DNA of 64,000 nt, taken from NCBI GenBank assembly GCA_022824025.1, contig JAJEBF010000021.1:62001-126000 (forward strand), written 5' to 3'. The notes below the pieces were generated by a model. That model searched no databases and was not told the DNA's origin. It saw nothing but the letters and a program-made list of their open reading frames with translations. Shown piece after piece: positions 9,301 through 18,760 of this stretch. Origin of the DNA: Caldilineaceae bacterium. Its GTDB lineage: Bacteria; Chloroflexota; Anaerolineae; Caldilineales; Caldilineaceae. Each line of letters opens with the position of its first letter. Position 1 is the stretch's first letter. The translations under genes and the position numbers were made by a program.

Positions 9301-9497
9301 GTCTATGGAAAGGCAGGCTCGCCTCAACAAGCGGCGAAAACTACTGGGCAGAGGCGGTCAAGTTCTGGTTCTGGCAGACTCTGCCTATCTCGTTAAGCGA
9401 TCACGGTCTTACACTGGCAGACTACGATCCGCAAGTGGACCAGCTCATCAGGGATGCGTTAGGGGATGCATCCGTACCTGCCTACTGTATGCCATAG
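6351..9497 (+). CDS. Large secreted Fn3 / leucine-rich-repeat protein
   Basis: About 1048 residues. An N-terminal signal peptide (RSVWVVTAAVAASLTLFFHS, then AQ) is followed by two fibronectin-III-like domains that each end in a WSE motif, then an LRR cap (LYEATDGPNWRKSSNW). Next come 20 plant-type leucine-rich repeats of exactly 23 residues (NNQLTGPLPDLSALTG style), a third Fn3-like domain and a C-terminal domain of roughly 170 residues ending in a short Cys-containing tail. The start at 6351 places the signal peptide correctly; the frame is open further upstream. The C-terminal region (VPDESMERAREIISAILSDR through ENYWAEAVKFWFW) resembles a secreted metallopeptidase-like domain, but where I would expect HExxH it reads LLEFAGLVRR. 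It is probably a cell-surface or extracellular binding protein; its ligand is unknown. Confidence 0.82.
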   Translation: MDNKSRRMTARMRSVWVVTAAVAASLTLFFHSVHTSIAQTSTPAALGAPVLTARTSGDAIELTWTAVPGAVRYDLWVWWDSDVDWQQLDMGDPTETTFVHSELDAGTAYFYLVRAVSSTGEPGPWSERESATAPAPPPSIAAPTLWAEAGEGRVDLNWTQPEGAVRYELWAWTSADGWQQLDDGALSAASYRHSGLAEGVTYYYSVRAVNAEGEMSEWSEQVSATVPGILRVPEVPEQRAALVALYEATDGPNWRKSSNWLTESPIVTWHGVSTDHLGNVTGLFLQNNGLRGELPDLSRFTSLTNLNLGINELSGPIPDLGALTSLSSLALHRNQLTGPVPDLSALTGLRGLYLDNNQLTGPLPDLSAQTGLTSLRLSHNQLAGPVPDLQALKVLRLLDLGYSQLTGPVPDLCAFPDLTRAYLGYNQLTGQIPIACPLPELRALYLGSNQLTGPVPDLRALPNLEVLYLNDNRLTGQVPDLSSLTDLWRLSLASNLLTGPIPELDGRANLTQIFLDHNLMTGPIPALENLPKLTDVNLSNNGLEGPIPDLLALPRLTTLNLGSNRLTGTIPSLGPLSFLKELDISANSLTGAFPDVGALFRLQTLDLSENGLSGLVPSLSDLKGLQRLSIGHNQLAGPVPDVSALTSLQTLLLNDNELSGQIPDVSLLADLRVLDLSNNQLTGPVHGLGGLNSLSRLSLSANRFAGPLPELTGLARLIRLDLEGNQFCLPEDVSISGLSATVSSHLDGLETPPCTEVEMATAPNAPGYLKATASEGKVTLEWEAGGNTASYDLRIWDSLDRMWATLAVEHTDARLTHDVQTDGRNYYYQVRARNADGVRSEWSEPLFAAVTQQRFTPAPSSLQLGQFYQKYLDVGGVAVVAPSEVPDESMERAREIISAILSDRNDLIETLAGNSARVAFFGYWREAPGGSDGWEVHVSPNDPYCGDFLLEFAGLVRRALEEQPTGRAFKAQLDDAYQEALGARLWKGRLASTSGENYWAEAVKFWFWQTLPISLSDHGLTLADYDPQVDQLIRDALGDASVPAYCMP
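7188..8567 (+). repeat. 20 in-frame 69-base leucine-rich repeats
   Basis: Twenty consecutive units encode 23 residues each on the pattern LxxLxLxxNxLTGPxPDLxALxx. None of the units is longer or shorter, apart from drift at the last one, where FCLPED replaces the GPxP turn. DNA similarity between units is partial, so the array is old rather than freshly expanded. Confidence 0.9.
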
Positions 9498-10260
9498 ACA
9501 GAACTGCCCGTCCGCAGTCAAATGATTGCTGATATGTTTCCCAGGTTTGGTACATCCTTGGCTGCGCCATGGAATCTCCGCCCCCCTGAAACCTCCCAGC
9601 GATTCCGGTTGTTTTGCACATCCTTGCCGCCAAATCGGAATTGAATCACGAGAAGGGCGAAGTCTCTACGGACGGCTCTGGCGCGGGAGCTTTTGTCAAC
9701 CCGGGCGTGGCTGGATTCAGCGGCCTCATTGTGAAGCAGAGCCGATCCGGAATCCGGCGCGGGCGCGGCGCGTGCGGCGCTCTTTTTGGGAGGGGGAAAA
9801 TCGGAAACGGCACACTGGTCTGTCACGCAAAAATGACGTCAGTCGGCCGGCCTGCGCCGACTCCATAACCGTTAAGCCGATGGCGTATATTCGTCACTGT
9901 CCTGGGGGAAGGCGCAGTTAGGTCCGGGGGTACGTTTCCGTCGCCCGGCACTCGGCGCGGCGTGCTGGGAGCCAAACTTCAGACGTAACGGTCGGCGTGG
10001 GAACGGTCGCGGAACAAACTGACCGTTCGTGCCATGGGCGGCGAGGTCTTCTGCGGCTCCCGTCTGCTTCGGCGAAGTGCGTTGCCGAATATTGGCTTGC
10101 AGATTCTGGCCCAAAGGCGCGGCCTGGCTGCATTGTGAACTTGCGCAGGGCGAAACGGAATGAAAAGCACAGCGTATTGGCCTGTGTAGCGTGTAGCCTG
10201 ACTGTGACAAGCCCTTCGGACGCCACGCGGCGCCAACTATCTGTATCGAGAAAGAATGCA
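9498..10260. other. Intergenic region without a recognisable gene
   Basis: There is no supported coding sequence on either strand. The open frame upstream of the ABC ATPase is an in-frame extension, and the minus-strand frames are antisense to the ATPase gene. I see no clear promoter, RNA gene or strong hairpin. Confidence 0.55.
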
Positions 10261-11031
10261 ATGAGCCAGACAACAAAGAGTCCGTCGCCAGCCTTGACGG
10301 AAGATGCAACGGAATCTAACGAACGAGCGGCATTCCCGCCAAACCTGAATAAGCCGCCGATCGTGGTCGCGGAGCAGATCCACAAGACATTCCGCAACGG
10401 AGAAATCGAGGTGCATGCCCTGCGCGGGGTCGACCTGACGATCGGGACAGGCGAAATGGTCGCGATTATGGGCCCCTCCGGCTGCGGAAAGACGACACTC
10501 TTGAACACGCTTTCCGGGCTGGACAGCTTTGACGGGGGCGAGGTGACGATTGAGGGCACTTCGCTCGCCGACATGAACGACCGCAAGCGGACAGAATACC
10601 GCGCCCAGCGCATGGGATTTGTCTTCCAGTCGTTCAACCTGCTGCCGGTGATCTCGGCAGTGGAGAACGTCGAAATGCCTTTGCTCGTGAGCGGCGTGCG
10701 CCCGGCGCAGGCGCGAAAGCGGGCACTCGAAAGCCTGGACAGCGTGGGGTTGGCCGACAGGGCTTCGCACCGACCGATGCAACTCTCGGGCGGACAGATT
10801 CAGCGCGTTACCATCGCGCGTGCGCTCGTGAACCAGCCGGCCCTGGTGTGGGCAGACGAGCCGACCGGCAATCTGGACGTGGGGAGCTCGACGGAAGTGC
10901 TCTCGTTGATGCAGCGCCTTAACCGGGAACAGGGACAGACCTTCGTCATCGTCACCCACGACCCGCAGGTGGCTGCCCTGTGCGGGCGCATCGTTCGGAT
11001 GGAGGATGGGGAGATCGCGGGCCATGAGTAG
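10261..11031 (+). CDS. ABC transporter ATPase, MacB/LolD type
   Basis: A 256-residue nucleotide-binding subunit. Walker A is GPSGCGKTT, the signature is LSGGQIQR, Walker B is [12 protein letters not shown], and the H-loop is VTHD. The EPTGNLD form is typical of LolD/MacB/FtsE-like ATPases that work with FtsX-type permeases and drive extrusion or lipoprotein release rather than import. The start at 10261 is the last ATG before the conserved region and has only a weak ribosome site (GAGAAAG). A 30-residue polar N-terminal tail precedes the domain. The next gene overlaps it by 8 bases (ATGAGTAG), so the two are translationally coupled. Confidence 0.9.
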   Translation: MSQTTKSPSPALTEDATESNERAAFPPNLNKPPIVVAEQIHKTFRNGEIEVHALRGVDLTIGTGEMVAIMGPSGCGKTTLLNTLSGLDSFDGGEVTIEGTSLADMNDRKRTEYRAQRMGFVFQSFNLLPVISAVENVEMPLLVSGVRPAQARKRALESLDSVGLADRASHRPMQLSGGQIQRVTIARALVNQPALVWADEPTGNLDVGSSTEVLSLMQRLNREQGQTFVIVTHDPQVAALCGRIVRMEDGEIAGHE

Positions 11032-14000
11032 CCTTCTCAGCTCGGTTTCCCTTTACCTGGCGGGGGCCCTCGCCCTGATTCTGGCCGGCGCCGCGCTCAT
11101 TTCGTTTCGAAACCCGATCATCGGCAAGCTGGGCGTGCGAAACATCCCGCGCCGGCCCACCCAGTCGGCGCTCATCGTATTCGGACTCACACTGAGCACG
11201 ATGATCATTGTCTCCGCGCTCAGCCTGGGTGACACACTGAACAACACGATACGACGGCAGACGATTGACGCCTACGGGCATATCGATCAGGTGGTCTCGC
11301 CGCCGTTCCTGATGGACCTCACCCAGCTGGCCGACGGGGGGGCCATTGATCCTGAAAACGCGAGCAGTCCGGAGAGTGCGGCGCTCTTGAATGCGCTCAC
11401 CGGCGGCGACCTGAACGCGCTGATCTCTCTATTCAATGAAGGGCTGCCCGGTATCACCGAAGAACGGCTGGCGCAGCTGGAAGGACAGACGGCAGCGTAC
11501 CCCTTGATTGACGGCGTCGCCGGCTCGATCCTCTTTCCCACGATCGTTCGAAACGTAAGCACGGGCCAGGGCGAGCCGCTTGGTTTCATCTTCGCTGTGG
11601 ACGAACAGTACGACACTGATTTCGGACTGCACGCCACCGACGGCGCCCCAGTACGCACGGCCGATCTGCGCCCAGGAATCGGTGATGTATTTGTCGACCT
11701 GGTCAATCTCTGGGAACTGTCAGGCGAAGCCGCGGAGCCAATCGCCGCCGCACTGGGCGTCGAGGACGCCGGTCTGGTCGGGACGGCGCTGGCGCTTGGC
11801 GCAGCAGGGAGTGTCCTTCTGCAGGAGGAAGGTCCCAGCTTTACCCTGCGTCAGATTGAGATTCCTGTGGACGTACTGAGAAACCTTGGATTCCCCGCGG
11901 AGCTACTTGACGAGATAGACTCAGACGTGATCAGCCTGGAGGGTTTGGGCATCAGCGATGAGGAGTTGGCGGATTTCGGGCTCGATCCCGACCAGGCTCT
12001 GACCGTTCCTACACTGCCCATGCTTGGATTCGATGTTCCCGACGAGCAGGAGCTGCTCGTTGCGGCGACTGAAACGCTGAGCTCGATCAACCTCAATACC
12101 CTGGGCCAGGATGTGGACGAACAGCTCGGTCAGTTCGGACTTCAGCTTCGCCAGGGCGAGGTGTACCTGAACGAAGCGGGGGCGCAGCAGCTGAACGCAA
12201 GGGAAGGCGACCTGCTGGATATCTTTGTCGGCCCGATTCCTGTCCCTTACCGGGTTCGCGCGATCGTGGCGGAATCAGGCCCGCTGGGGGCCGTTCTCCC
12301 GGTGGTGATGATGCACACGGACGAGGCCCAGAAGCTCCTCTTCATGCCGGACAAGGTCAATAACATTCTGATCTCAAATGCCGGTGACGAGGTCAGAGGA
12401 ATGGCCCACACTTCAGAGGTGAGCGACCAGTTGCGGGCGCTTTCGCTGAATGAAACGCGGCTGTCCGAACTCCTGACGGCTCTGCGCAGACCAGCGGTCG
12501 CCGAGGCCATCAGACTGCAGTCGGTAGCGCCGGAAAATCCCCTTTTCGACGACGATGTACCTGATTTCATCATGCAGATCGCCGGCATGTGGACACAGGC
12601 GACCAACTTCGAATCGGACCTGGAGGCCCTTTCCGCATACGTTGAAGAACCTGCTGAAGGGGAAATCACAGTGGAACTGCGGAAGGCACTGAGCAGCGCT
12701 GCCGTTCAGGACTGGCTGCTTTCCCTGCCGCTGGCGGGGGAGGACCGTCGGGCGGTTGAATCAGGTCTCGCAGATCTGCAAGATTTTGAAGTGCTTGCGC
12801 CGCTGAGCAAGCAGTTCGTCACAGACGTGGCCGAGGTGGGTGGAATCGCCCTGGGTACGATCTTTTCCAGTTTCGGAATCCTCTCGATCATTGCCGGCGT
12901 GCTGTTGATCTTTCTCATCTTTGTGATGCTGGCCGCGGAGCGCCGCAGCGAATTGGGCATTGCGCGCGCCGTGGGCATGCGACGCATCCATCTGATCCAG
13001 ATGTTTGTGACCGAAGGGCTGCTTTATGACCTTGCCGCCGCTCTTATCGGCCTCGGCCTCGGGCTCCTGGTGTCGTACGGCATGATCGGCTTTGTGAGCA
13101 GCCTTTTGAACAGTATTGCGCAGCAGGTGGAAGGCGCAACCGCGCCCATCCGACTCTACTGGCAGGCGACCCCGTCCACACTGATCATCGCCTATTGCCT
13201 GGGTGTCATACTGACTTTCTTTGTCGTGACGATCGCTTCATGGAATGTGAGCCGCCTCAATATCATCGCCGCAATCCGTAATTTGCCCGACACGTCGAAC
13301 GGCAAGCGGCAGGGCTACGTCGGACTCGCGCTTAAGTCGCTTGCGCTCCTCCTCTGTCTCGGCGGCGGCGGGTACGTCATCTGGCTGGGACGAGAATACG
13401 GGCAGACTGTCGCCTTTATCGGCGCGACAATGCTCTTGACGGGGCTCTCCTGGGGAGGCGGGTGGCTCAGCCGGCGCTGGACGCGGGGCAAGGGGGCCTT
13501 GCGTCGGCGGCTGGTCAACACGGTCATCGGGATTGGGCTTCTCGCTCTTTGGGGCGTGCCATGGAGCGATCTTCTCAACACAGACTCGCCCTGGTTTAGC
13601 CAGAACCCCGGCTTTACCTTGCTTTCGTTCGCGTTGAGCGGGCCGCTCATCATCACCGGCGCGATTATGGTCGTCATGTTCAACGCGGACAGCCTGGCAG
13701 GACTCTTCGTGAGGCTGGTCGGGGGCATAGGGCCGTTGACACCTGTGTTGAAGACAGCCGTGGCCTACCCTCTGAGCAATCGATTCCGAACGGGGACGGC
13801 GATGCTTCTGTTTGCAATGGTGATCACGACGGTGACGGTAATGAGCGTTGTGATCCGGGCAACGGAAGTGGTAACCGCGCCAAGCGACGAACGTACGGCA
13901 GGTTTCGATATCGTCATGTCGCCGAGTCTGCTCAGTCTCTTCGACCCCGTGACAGACATCCACGAGGAGGCGGAAATTCGGTCGGATTTCCCGAGAGAGC

Positions 14001-15154
14001 AGTTGGACGTACTGGGAACGGTTGCGCGCATGAGGGTAACGGCTCGGCAGGTGGAACCGGTCGACGCCGGCGAAGAGGTCACGCGTTCGGTTGAGATTAC
14101 CGGAATCGATGCGGGGTATGCGGAGCAAGCCGCGCAGTTCTACGGATTCCAGATGCGCGCGGAGGGTTATGACAGCGATGAGGAGGTATGGCAGGCGCTG
14201 GCGCAGCGGGACGACGTCGCCATTGTTGCAGCCAATTGGTTGAACACACCGCCAGAGGAGAGCGGCGACGGCGTGTCAGGCAGGTCCGGGCGGGGCGATC
14301 GCCCTGAAGGGCCGCCGTGGCGAAGAGGCATTCGTTTGCAGGGATTCTACCTGGAGGAGGGGGCCGCCTTGCCTACCGTGATGGTTCAGCTCAGCAACCG
14401 GCCCAACTCGATTCCTGGCGCCGCCAGCCTTTCACTGGGCGGCCTCCAGGCCCAACTCTCTTCCGGAGGCCAGGGCGAATGGGCCGAAGTTGTCGAGTTG
14501 AGGCAAGCGGTGCAGATCATCGGCGTCCTCGCCGATGACGACACGCTGGCAGATGGCAGCTTTCAGATGAACCGACGTGCGTTGGACTATCTCAACGGCG
14601 AAGCGGTGCGCCCGGATGCCTTCTATGCCAAGGTTGCGGAAGGCGCGGAATTGGGCGAAACGGCCAGGGCATTGGAGCGATCGATGTTGAGCAGCGGACT
14701 GAACGCTGCCCCGCTCGCCGAGCTTTTCGCGGCAGGACAGGCCGTCCTGAGGGGGATCCTGGGGCTTCTGCAGGGCTTCCTGGCCCTGGGGCTGGTGGTC
14801 GGCATCGCCGGTCTGGGGGTGATCAGCAGCCGCACCGTTGTCGAACGGCGCCAGCAGATTGGCGTATTGCGTGCGATTGGGTACCCTTCACGCACGGTCG
14901 CGATGCTCTTTGTGTTGGAGGCCAACTTTATCGCCCTCACCGGCATTCTTCTGGGGGGAATCACGGGCCTGATCCTGGGCGATAAGACGATTGGCCAGGC
15001 ATACGATCTGGCGACGCAACAGAGCTTTCCCACGCCGTGGCTCACGATAGCAGTGATGCTGTTCGCGGCCTGGCTGTTCTCGCTGTTGACGACAGTTCTC
15101 CCGGCGTGGCAGGCCTCGCGGATCTATCCGGCCGAGGCGCTGCGCTATGAGTGA
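11024..15154 (+). CDS. Very large FtsX-type ABC transporter permease
   Basis: About 1376 residues. It has an N-terminal membrane segment ([16 protein letters not shown]), a long extracellular region of about 570 residues, then a block of three membrane helices ending in the FtsX core. The FtsX hallmark occurs twice: [16 protein letters not shown] near residue 645 and [13 protein letters not shown] near residue 1280, each followed by paired helices. A second extracellular region lies between them and includes a Gly/Arg-rich linker near residue 1090. The protein is thus a duplicated permease fused in one chain, roughly three times the size of MacB. I chose ATG 11024, which overlaps the ATPase stop; ATG 11006 is also possible. 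The substrate is unknown; lipid, lipoprotein or peptide export is plausible for the family. Confidence 0.88.
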   Translation: MSSLLSSVSLYLAGALALILAGAALISFRNPIIGKLGVRNIPRRPTQSALIVFGLTLSTMIIVSALSLGDTLNNTIRRQTIDAYGHIDQVVSPPFLMDLTQLADGGAIDPENASSPESAALLNALTGGDLNALISLFNEGLPGITEERLAQLEGQTAAYPLIDGVAGSILFPTIVRNVSTGQGEPLGFIFAVDEQYDTDFGLHATDGAPVRTADLRPGIGDVFVDLVNLWELSGEAAEPIAAALGVEDAGLVGTALALGAAGSVLLQEEGPSFTLRQIEIPVDVLRNLGFPAELLDEIDSDVISLEGLGISDEELADFGLDPDQALTVPTLPMLGFDVPDEQELLVAATETLSSINLNTLGQDVDEQLGQFGLQLRQGEVYLNEAGAQQLNAREGDLLDIFVGPIPVPYRVRAIVAESGPLGAVLPVVMMHTDEAQKLLFMPDKVNNILISNAGDEVRGMAHTSEVSDQLRALSLNETRLSELLTALRRPAVAEAIRLQSVAPENPLFDDDVPDFIMQIAGMWTQATNFESDLEALSAYVEEPAEGEITVELRKALSSAAVQDWLLSLPLAGEDRRAVESGLADLQDFEVLAPLSKQFVTDVAEVGGIALGTIFSSFGILSIIAGVLLIFLIFVMLAAERRSELGIARAVGMRRIHLIQMFVTEGLLYDLAAALIGLGLGLLVSYGMIGFVSSLLNSIAQQVEGATAPIRLYWQATPSTLIIAYCLGVILTFFVVTIASWNVSRLNIIAAIRNLPDTSNGKRQGYVGLALKSLALLLCLGGGGYVIWLGREYGQTVAFIGATMLLTGLSWGGGWLSRRWTRGKGALRRRLVNTVIGIGLLALWGVPWSDLLNTDSPWFSQNPGFTLLSFALSGPLIITGAIMVVMFNADSLAGLFVRLVGGIGPLTPVLKTAVAYPLSNRFRTGTAMLLFAMVITTVTVMSVVIRATEVVTAPSDERTAGFDIVMSPSLLSLFDPVTDIHEEAEIRSDFPREQLDVLGTVARMRVTARQVEPVDAGEEVTRSVEITGIDAGYAEQAAQFYGFQMRAEGYDSDEEVWQALAQRDDVAIVAANWLNTPPEESGDGVSGRSGRGDRPEGPPWRRGIRLQGFYLEEGAALPTVMVQLSNRPNSIPGAASLSLGGLQAQLSSGGQGEWAEVVELRQAVQIIGVLADDDTLADGSFQMNRRALDYLNGEAVRPDAFYAKVAEGAELGETARALERSMLSSGLNAAPLAELFAAGQAVLRGILGLLQGFLALGLVVGIAGLGVISSRTVVERRQQIGVLRAIGYPSRTVAMLFVLEANFIALTGILLGGITGLILGDKTIGQAYDLATQQSFPTPWLTIAVMLFAAWLFSLLTTVLPAWQASRIYPAEALRYE

Positions 15155-15220
15155 CGCGGAGAAACGGGAGCGATAGGACCAGTGCCCCTGCGCCCAGGTT
15201 CCTGCTGAGGAACGCGGGCT

Positions 15221-15667
15221 TCACCAGTCATAGTGCTTGTACTTCTGCGCCCAGCCGCCGCTCGACGATAGCATTTCGCCGGCTTCGATGAAGAAGAGCC
15301 AGCGCGGCTCCTGCATTGTTGCCTCGAGATACTTCAAGCCGGCTTCCCCGCCGTAGCGCTCGGCCATCTCCTGCCCGATGGCGACCCAACGCCCGCCAAT
15401 GTTCGGCTCCTCTACGACCCTGGCATTCCCCTTCACCAGGACGCGCCGTCCGTCTTCAGCGTCGATGCAGAGAAAGACCCGCCCGTCATTCTTGAGATAG
15501 CCGGCCCAGGCCGACCGGGCGCGGGGCACCACATAGAAGCCGCCGTCGGCATAAGTAAACCAGCAGGGCACGACGTAGGGCGCGCCTTCATCGTCCACGC
15601 AGGCCAGGCGGCAGATCGTGTTGGAGTGCAGTAGTTCGTCAATCTGTTTCGGGTTCATCACAGGCAT
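15221..15667 (-). CDS. Pyridoxamine 5'-phosphate oxidase-like FMN-binding protein
   Basis: A 148-residue split-barrel flavin protein. The N-terminal segment ICRLACVDDEGAPYVVPCWF is the usual first beta strands that read a substrate or FMN, followed by GRVFLCIDAEDGRRVLVKGNARVVE. The ATG at 15667 has an AAGGAGGG ribosome site at good spacing. Members of this family reduce or bind F420/FMN-linked small molecules, and many have no assigned role. It is divergent from the related gene at 16088 across a 420-base gap. Confidence 0.82.
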   Translation of the reverse strand: MPVMNPKQIDELLHSNTICRLACVDDEGAPYVVPCWFTYADGGFYVVPRARSAWAGYLKNDGRVFLCIDAEDGRRVLVKGNARVVEEPNIGGRWVAIGQEMAERYGGEAGLKYLEATMQEPRWLFFIEAGEMLSSSGGWAQKYKHYDW

Positions 15668-16087
15668 GGCGCCCTCCTTCTTCTGGATTCATGCAACGCA
15701 ATCGTCCCTGTCACATCGACAGCAACTGACTGACTGCCGGTTCCCATTCGATCGGCAGCCGTTCATTCCCCTCCACTGAAGTTCCTGCATTCCACGCCGC
15801 CGCTCAATACAGAACGCTGGCCATTTGGCGCGATTCTGAGCGGTTCCGGTTCGGGGGCAGGCGGCCGGATCAGTGGCCGCGGCGGCGCCGGCATCGGGCA
15901 ACTTTGTCAGGCCAACCCTATACCATTTGCAGAGAATTCTCAAACCCAGTTTCGACATCGACCGGACTTTCTGCTATGATCTTCGGTTAATGCGTCGTGG
16001 GCAATGCTGGCCGTTGGGCAAAACGGTCTGAAAATCCCGAGCATTGACCCGCTTATTCCACCATTTCACCGGAGAGAGAGTGCCGCC
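15668..16087. other. Divergent intergenic region between two flavin-protein genes
   Basis: No gene is seen here. It contains the rightward promoter-like pair at 15952-15980. I could not find an equally good leftward promoter for the gene ending at 15221. Confidence 0.55.
15952..15980 (+). promoter_or_regulatory. Sigma-70-like promoter for the 16088 gene
   Basis: TCGACA (15952-15957) and TATGAT (15975-15980) are separated by 17 bases, each one base away from consensus. This predicts a leader of about 100 bases before the ATG at 16088. Confidence 0.6.
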
Positions 16088-16507
16088 ATGGATGCGCAAG
16101 TCTTGGACTTTCTGCAGGCCGACCGCCATGCCATCTTGGCAACAAACGGACGAAACGGAGCACCGCAGTTGACCCCGGTCTGGTACATTTTTGAGGACAA
16201 CGTACTGTATGTGAGCGCGCAGACCAGGACGGTTAAGGTCAGAAATCTCCGCCGCGACCCGACCGTTACGGTTTGTGTAGACGGCGGACGGGGAGACGCA
16301 CGCTATGTGACGCTCAGAGGCAAGGCGGAACTGATAGAGCCGGGAGAAAGGCAGAATGCACTGCGCCGGCGAATCATCCGGCACTATCACGCGGATGAAG
16401 CGCAGGCAGAGCGGTACTACGAAACGATAAAGGACACCGTGAGTGTGATCATCGCGCTTCGTCCCGAACGAGCCGTGGTGAGCGGCTTTGGGCCGACAGA
16501 CGAATAG
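16088..16507 (+). CDS. PPOX-class F420/FMN-dependent oxidoreductase
   Basis: A 139-residue split-barrel protein with the family opening FLQADRHAILATNGRNG, then PQLTPVWYIFEDNVLYVS and a basic strand TVKVRNLRRDPTVTVCVD. These segments form the cofactor pocket of PPOX-class enzymes, many of which use deazaflavin F420. The start at 16088 has a GGAGAG ribosome site; upstream codons of the open frame lie in the promoter leader. It is the first gene of a plus-strand run that continues into the DUF2277 gene and formate-tetrahydrofolate ligase. Confidence 0.85.
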   Translation: MDAQVLDFLQADRHAILATNGRNGAPQLTPVWYIFEDNVLYVSAQTRTVKVRNLRRDPTVTVCVDGGRGDARYVTLRGKAELIEPGERQNALRRRIIRHYHADEAQAERYYETIKDTVSVIIALRPERAVVSGFGPTDE

Positions 16508-16593
16508 GAGGCGCGGGCCTATGCCGCTGCGCCCGCCAGATCGGAGGCCATGCGGTCTCCATGGCGGTGGAACGCGCCGAAGGAGAGAGAATC

Positions 16594-16794
16594 TTGTGTC
16601 GTAACATCAGGAAATTGCGCCAACCTGAACGGCTGCCGACGGACCAGGAGCTTGAAGACGCCGCATTGCAGTTTGTCCGCAAGGTAAGCGGATATCGTAA
16701 GCCTTCAAGAGTCAATGAACAGGCTTTCAGTTGCGCCGTCACTGAGATTGCGGAAGCGACCAGGCGACTCTTTGAAGACCTGCAGACTCGTTAG
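16594..16794 (+). CDS. DUF2277 family small protein (TTG start)
   Basis: A 66-residue protein starting (M)CRNIRKLRQPERLPTDQE and containing AALQFVRKVSGYRKPSR, which matches the DUF2277 pattern. Relatives begin MCRNI, so the true start is the TTG at 16594, not the ATG at 16561; AGGAGAG lies 7 bases before the TTG. The function of the family is unknown. The protein is small, basic in its middle part, and has a single N-terminal Cys directly after the start. It sits 86 bases after the PPOX gene and 83 bases before the ligase gene, probably in one transcript. Confidence 0.85.
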   Translation: MCRNIRKLRQPERLPTDQELEDAALQFVRKVSGYRKPSRVNEQAFSCAVTEIAEATRRLFEDLQTR

Positions 16795-16877
16795 GTATTT
16801 GGCGGGCGCATTTCGAAACCGGCAGCAGAGGACACCGGTCACTGTTGGAAAGGTTTGAGACACTTAGGAGCGTGAGC

Positions 16878-18587
16878 ATGAGCAACTCGACTGTGCCATC
16901 CGACCTCGATATTGCCCAGGCTGCAGATCTCCTCCCGATTTGGGAGATTGCAGAGAAGATGGGCCTCGCCAGATCAGACATTGAGCTCTTTGGCGACTAT
17001 ATGGCGAAGGTGCGCCTGGAAGCCATTGAAAGTCTCTCCGAGCGGCCCAACGCCCGCTACATCCTGGTTACGGCGATTACGCCGACTCCATTGGGCGAGG
17101 GCAAGTCGACGACGACGGTTGGATTGGGCCAGGGGATGCATCACATAGGCAGGACGGCAACGGTGGCGATCCGCCAGCCCAGCCAGGGCCCCACCTTCGG
17201 CATCAAGGGCGGCGCGGCCGGCGGCGGCTACAGCCAGGTTGTGCCGATGGAGCAGTTCAACTTGCACATGACCGGCGATATGCATGCGGTATCGGCCGCG
17301 AACAATCTGCTGGCGGCCATGATCGACGCCCACATTTACCAGGGAAACGCGCTGGACATCGACCCCTACAGCATCATGTGGAGGCGCGTGCTGGATGTCA
17401 ACGACCGGGGGCTCAGGAACATCGTGAGCGGACTTGGCGTCAAGTCAGATGGGCCTCAGCGTCAGACAGGTTTCGACATCACGGCAGCGTCGGAGGTGAT
17501 GGCGATTCTCGCGCTCACGACCGGCCTGCCCGACATGCGGGAACGCTTTGGCCGCGTCACGGTGGGCAGAGACCGGAAACGGCAACCGGTTACGGCAGAG
17601 CAGTTGCAGGCCGCGGGATCAATGACTGTGCTGATGAAGGAGGCCATTAAGCCGAATATCTTTCAGACCCTGGAGAACACGCCGGCATTGGTCCATGCCG
17701 GCCCCTTCGCCAACATCGCTCATGGCAACAGTTCGGTGCTTGCCGACCTGATCGGCATCAAGACAAGTGACTACCTGATAACGGAAGCGGGATTCGGCGC
17801 CGACATCGGAGCGGAAAAGTTTTTCAACATCAAGTGCCGCTATAGCGGTCTGCGGCCCGACGCGGCTGTGCTGGTGGCCACGGTGCGGGCCTTGAAGTCG
17901 CATACGGGCCGGTATCGGGTCATACCGGGAAGACCGCTGCCTGGGGAAATGCTGCAGGAGAACCCCGACGACGTGAGGGAAGGGGGCTCCAATCTGCGGA
18001 AGCAGATCCAGAACGTGCGGGCGCATGGCGTGAGCCCCGTGGTCTGCGTGAACTGCTTCGCCAGCGACTTTCAGAGCGAGATCGATGTCATTGGGCAGAT
18101 TGCCGAAGAGGAAGGCGCGCGTTGGGCGGTTTCCACGCACTGGGCGGAGGGCGGCGCCGGGGCAAAAGACCTGGCTCGCGCGGTTGCTGAGGCTGCCGAA
18201 GAGCCCAGCGCCTTCCGATTCCTATACGAAACGGACGCTCCGCTCAAAGCGAAGATCGAGAAGATCGCCACCACCATTTACGGCGCGGGCGGCGTGGAGT
18301 ACACGGCGCTGGCGAACCGCCAGATTCGGCAGTACGAGCAAAGCGGATTCGGTTCGCTGCCCATCTGTATGGCAAAGACACATTTGAGCCTGAGCCATGA
18401 TCCGAAGCTCAAGGGCGCGCCCACAGGGTTCACCGTGCCGGTCCGGGAGGTTCGGGCCAGCGTGGGGGCCGGGTTTGTTTATCCGCTCCTGGGCGAGATG
18501 AGGACCATGCCAGGGCTTGGCAGCGCGCCGGCGGCCCAGAATGTGGATATCGACGTGAAAACAGGACAAGTGACGGGCCTGTTCTAG
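16878..18587 (+). CDS. fhs: Formate--tetrahydrofolate ligase
   Basis: A 569-residue cytoplasmic enzyme that joins formate to tetrahydrofolate using ATP, giving 10-formyl-THF for one-carbon metabolism. The ATP loop TPTPLGEGKSTTT spans residues 68-80, and further family blocks follow (GIKGGAAGGGYSQV, NLHMTGDMHAV, ANIAHGNSS). Length is normal for the family (about 555-560). The ATG at 16878 has AGGAG 7 bases upstream; the longer frame start is rejected. The adjacent DUF2277 and PPOX genes have no clear link to folate chemistry. Confidence 0.96.
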   Translation: MSNSTVPSDLDIAQAADLLPIWEIAEKMGLARSDIELFGDYMAKVRLEAIESLSERPNARYILVTAITPTPLGEGKSTTTVGLGQGMHHIGRTATVAIRQPSQGPTFGIKGGAAGGGYSQVVPMEQFNLHMTGDMHAVSAANNLLAAMIDAHIYQGNALDIDPYSIMWRRVLDVNDRGLRNIVSGLGVKSDGPQRQTGFDITAASEVMAILALTTGLPDMRERFGRVTVGRDRKRQPVTAEQLQAAGSMTVLMKEAIKPNIFQTLENTPALVHAGPFANIAHGNSSVLADLIGIKTSDYLITEAGFGADIGAEKFFNIKCRYSGLRPDAAVLVATVRALKSHTGRYRVIPGRPLPGEMLQENPDDVREGGSNLRKQIQNVRAHGVSPVVCVNCFASDFQSEIDVIGQIAEEEGARWAVSTHWAEGGAGAKDLARAVAEAAEEPSAFRFLYETDAPLKAKIEKIATTIYGAGGVEYTALANRQIRQYEQSGFGSLPICMAKTHLSLSHDPKLKGAPTGFTVPVREVRASVGAGFVYPLLGEMRTMPGLGSAPAAQNVDIDVKTGQVTGLF

Positions 18588-18722
18588 CCGTTCGTCCCCA
18601 GGGCCTGATTCACACGCGATGTCCTTGTTCGTTGAATGGGCGTCGACTGATTTTAATTTTGCCTGAGAGAAGCGCCAGGACAGTGTTGTTCAAGTTTGCG
18701 CTCAACGGAATCAATGTCGATT

Positions 18723-18753
18723 TTGGACTGATTTTGGACAATCAAGGTACAAT
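18723..18753 (+). promoter_or_regulatory. Possible leaderless-transcript promoter for the SNF2 gene
   Basis: TACAAT at 18748-18753 is 7 bases before the ATG at 18761, the spacing seen when transcription starts at the start codon itself. A partial -35 (TTGGAC, 18723-18728) is 19 bases upstream. The gene has no good ribosome site, which fits a leaderless mRNA. Confidence 0.4.
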
Positions 18754-18760
18754 GTAGGTT

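Noticed and set aside
9918..10637. 239-codon minus-strand frame before the ABC ATPase
   Set aside because: It overlaps the ATPase start on the other strand, with no ribosome site and no family match.
13238..14128. 296-codon minus-strand frame
   Set aside because: Antisense to the FtsX-type permease, and its composition is that of a shadow.
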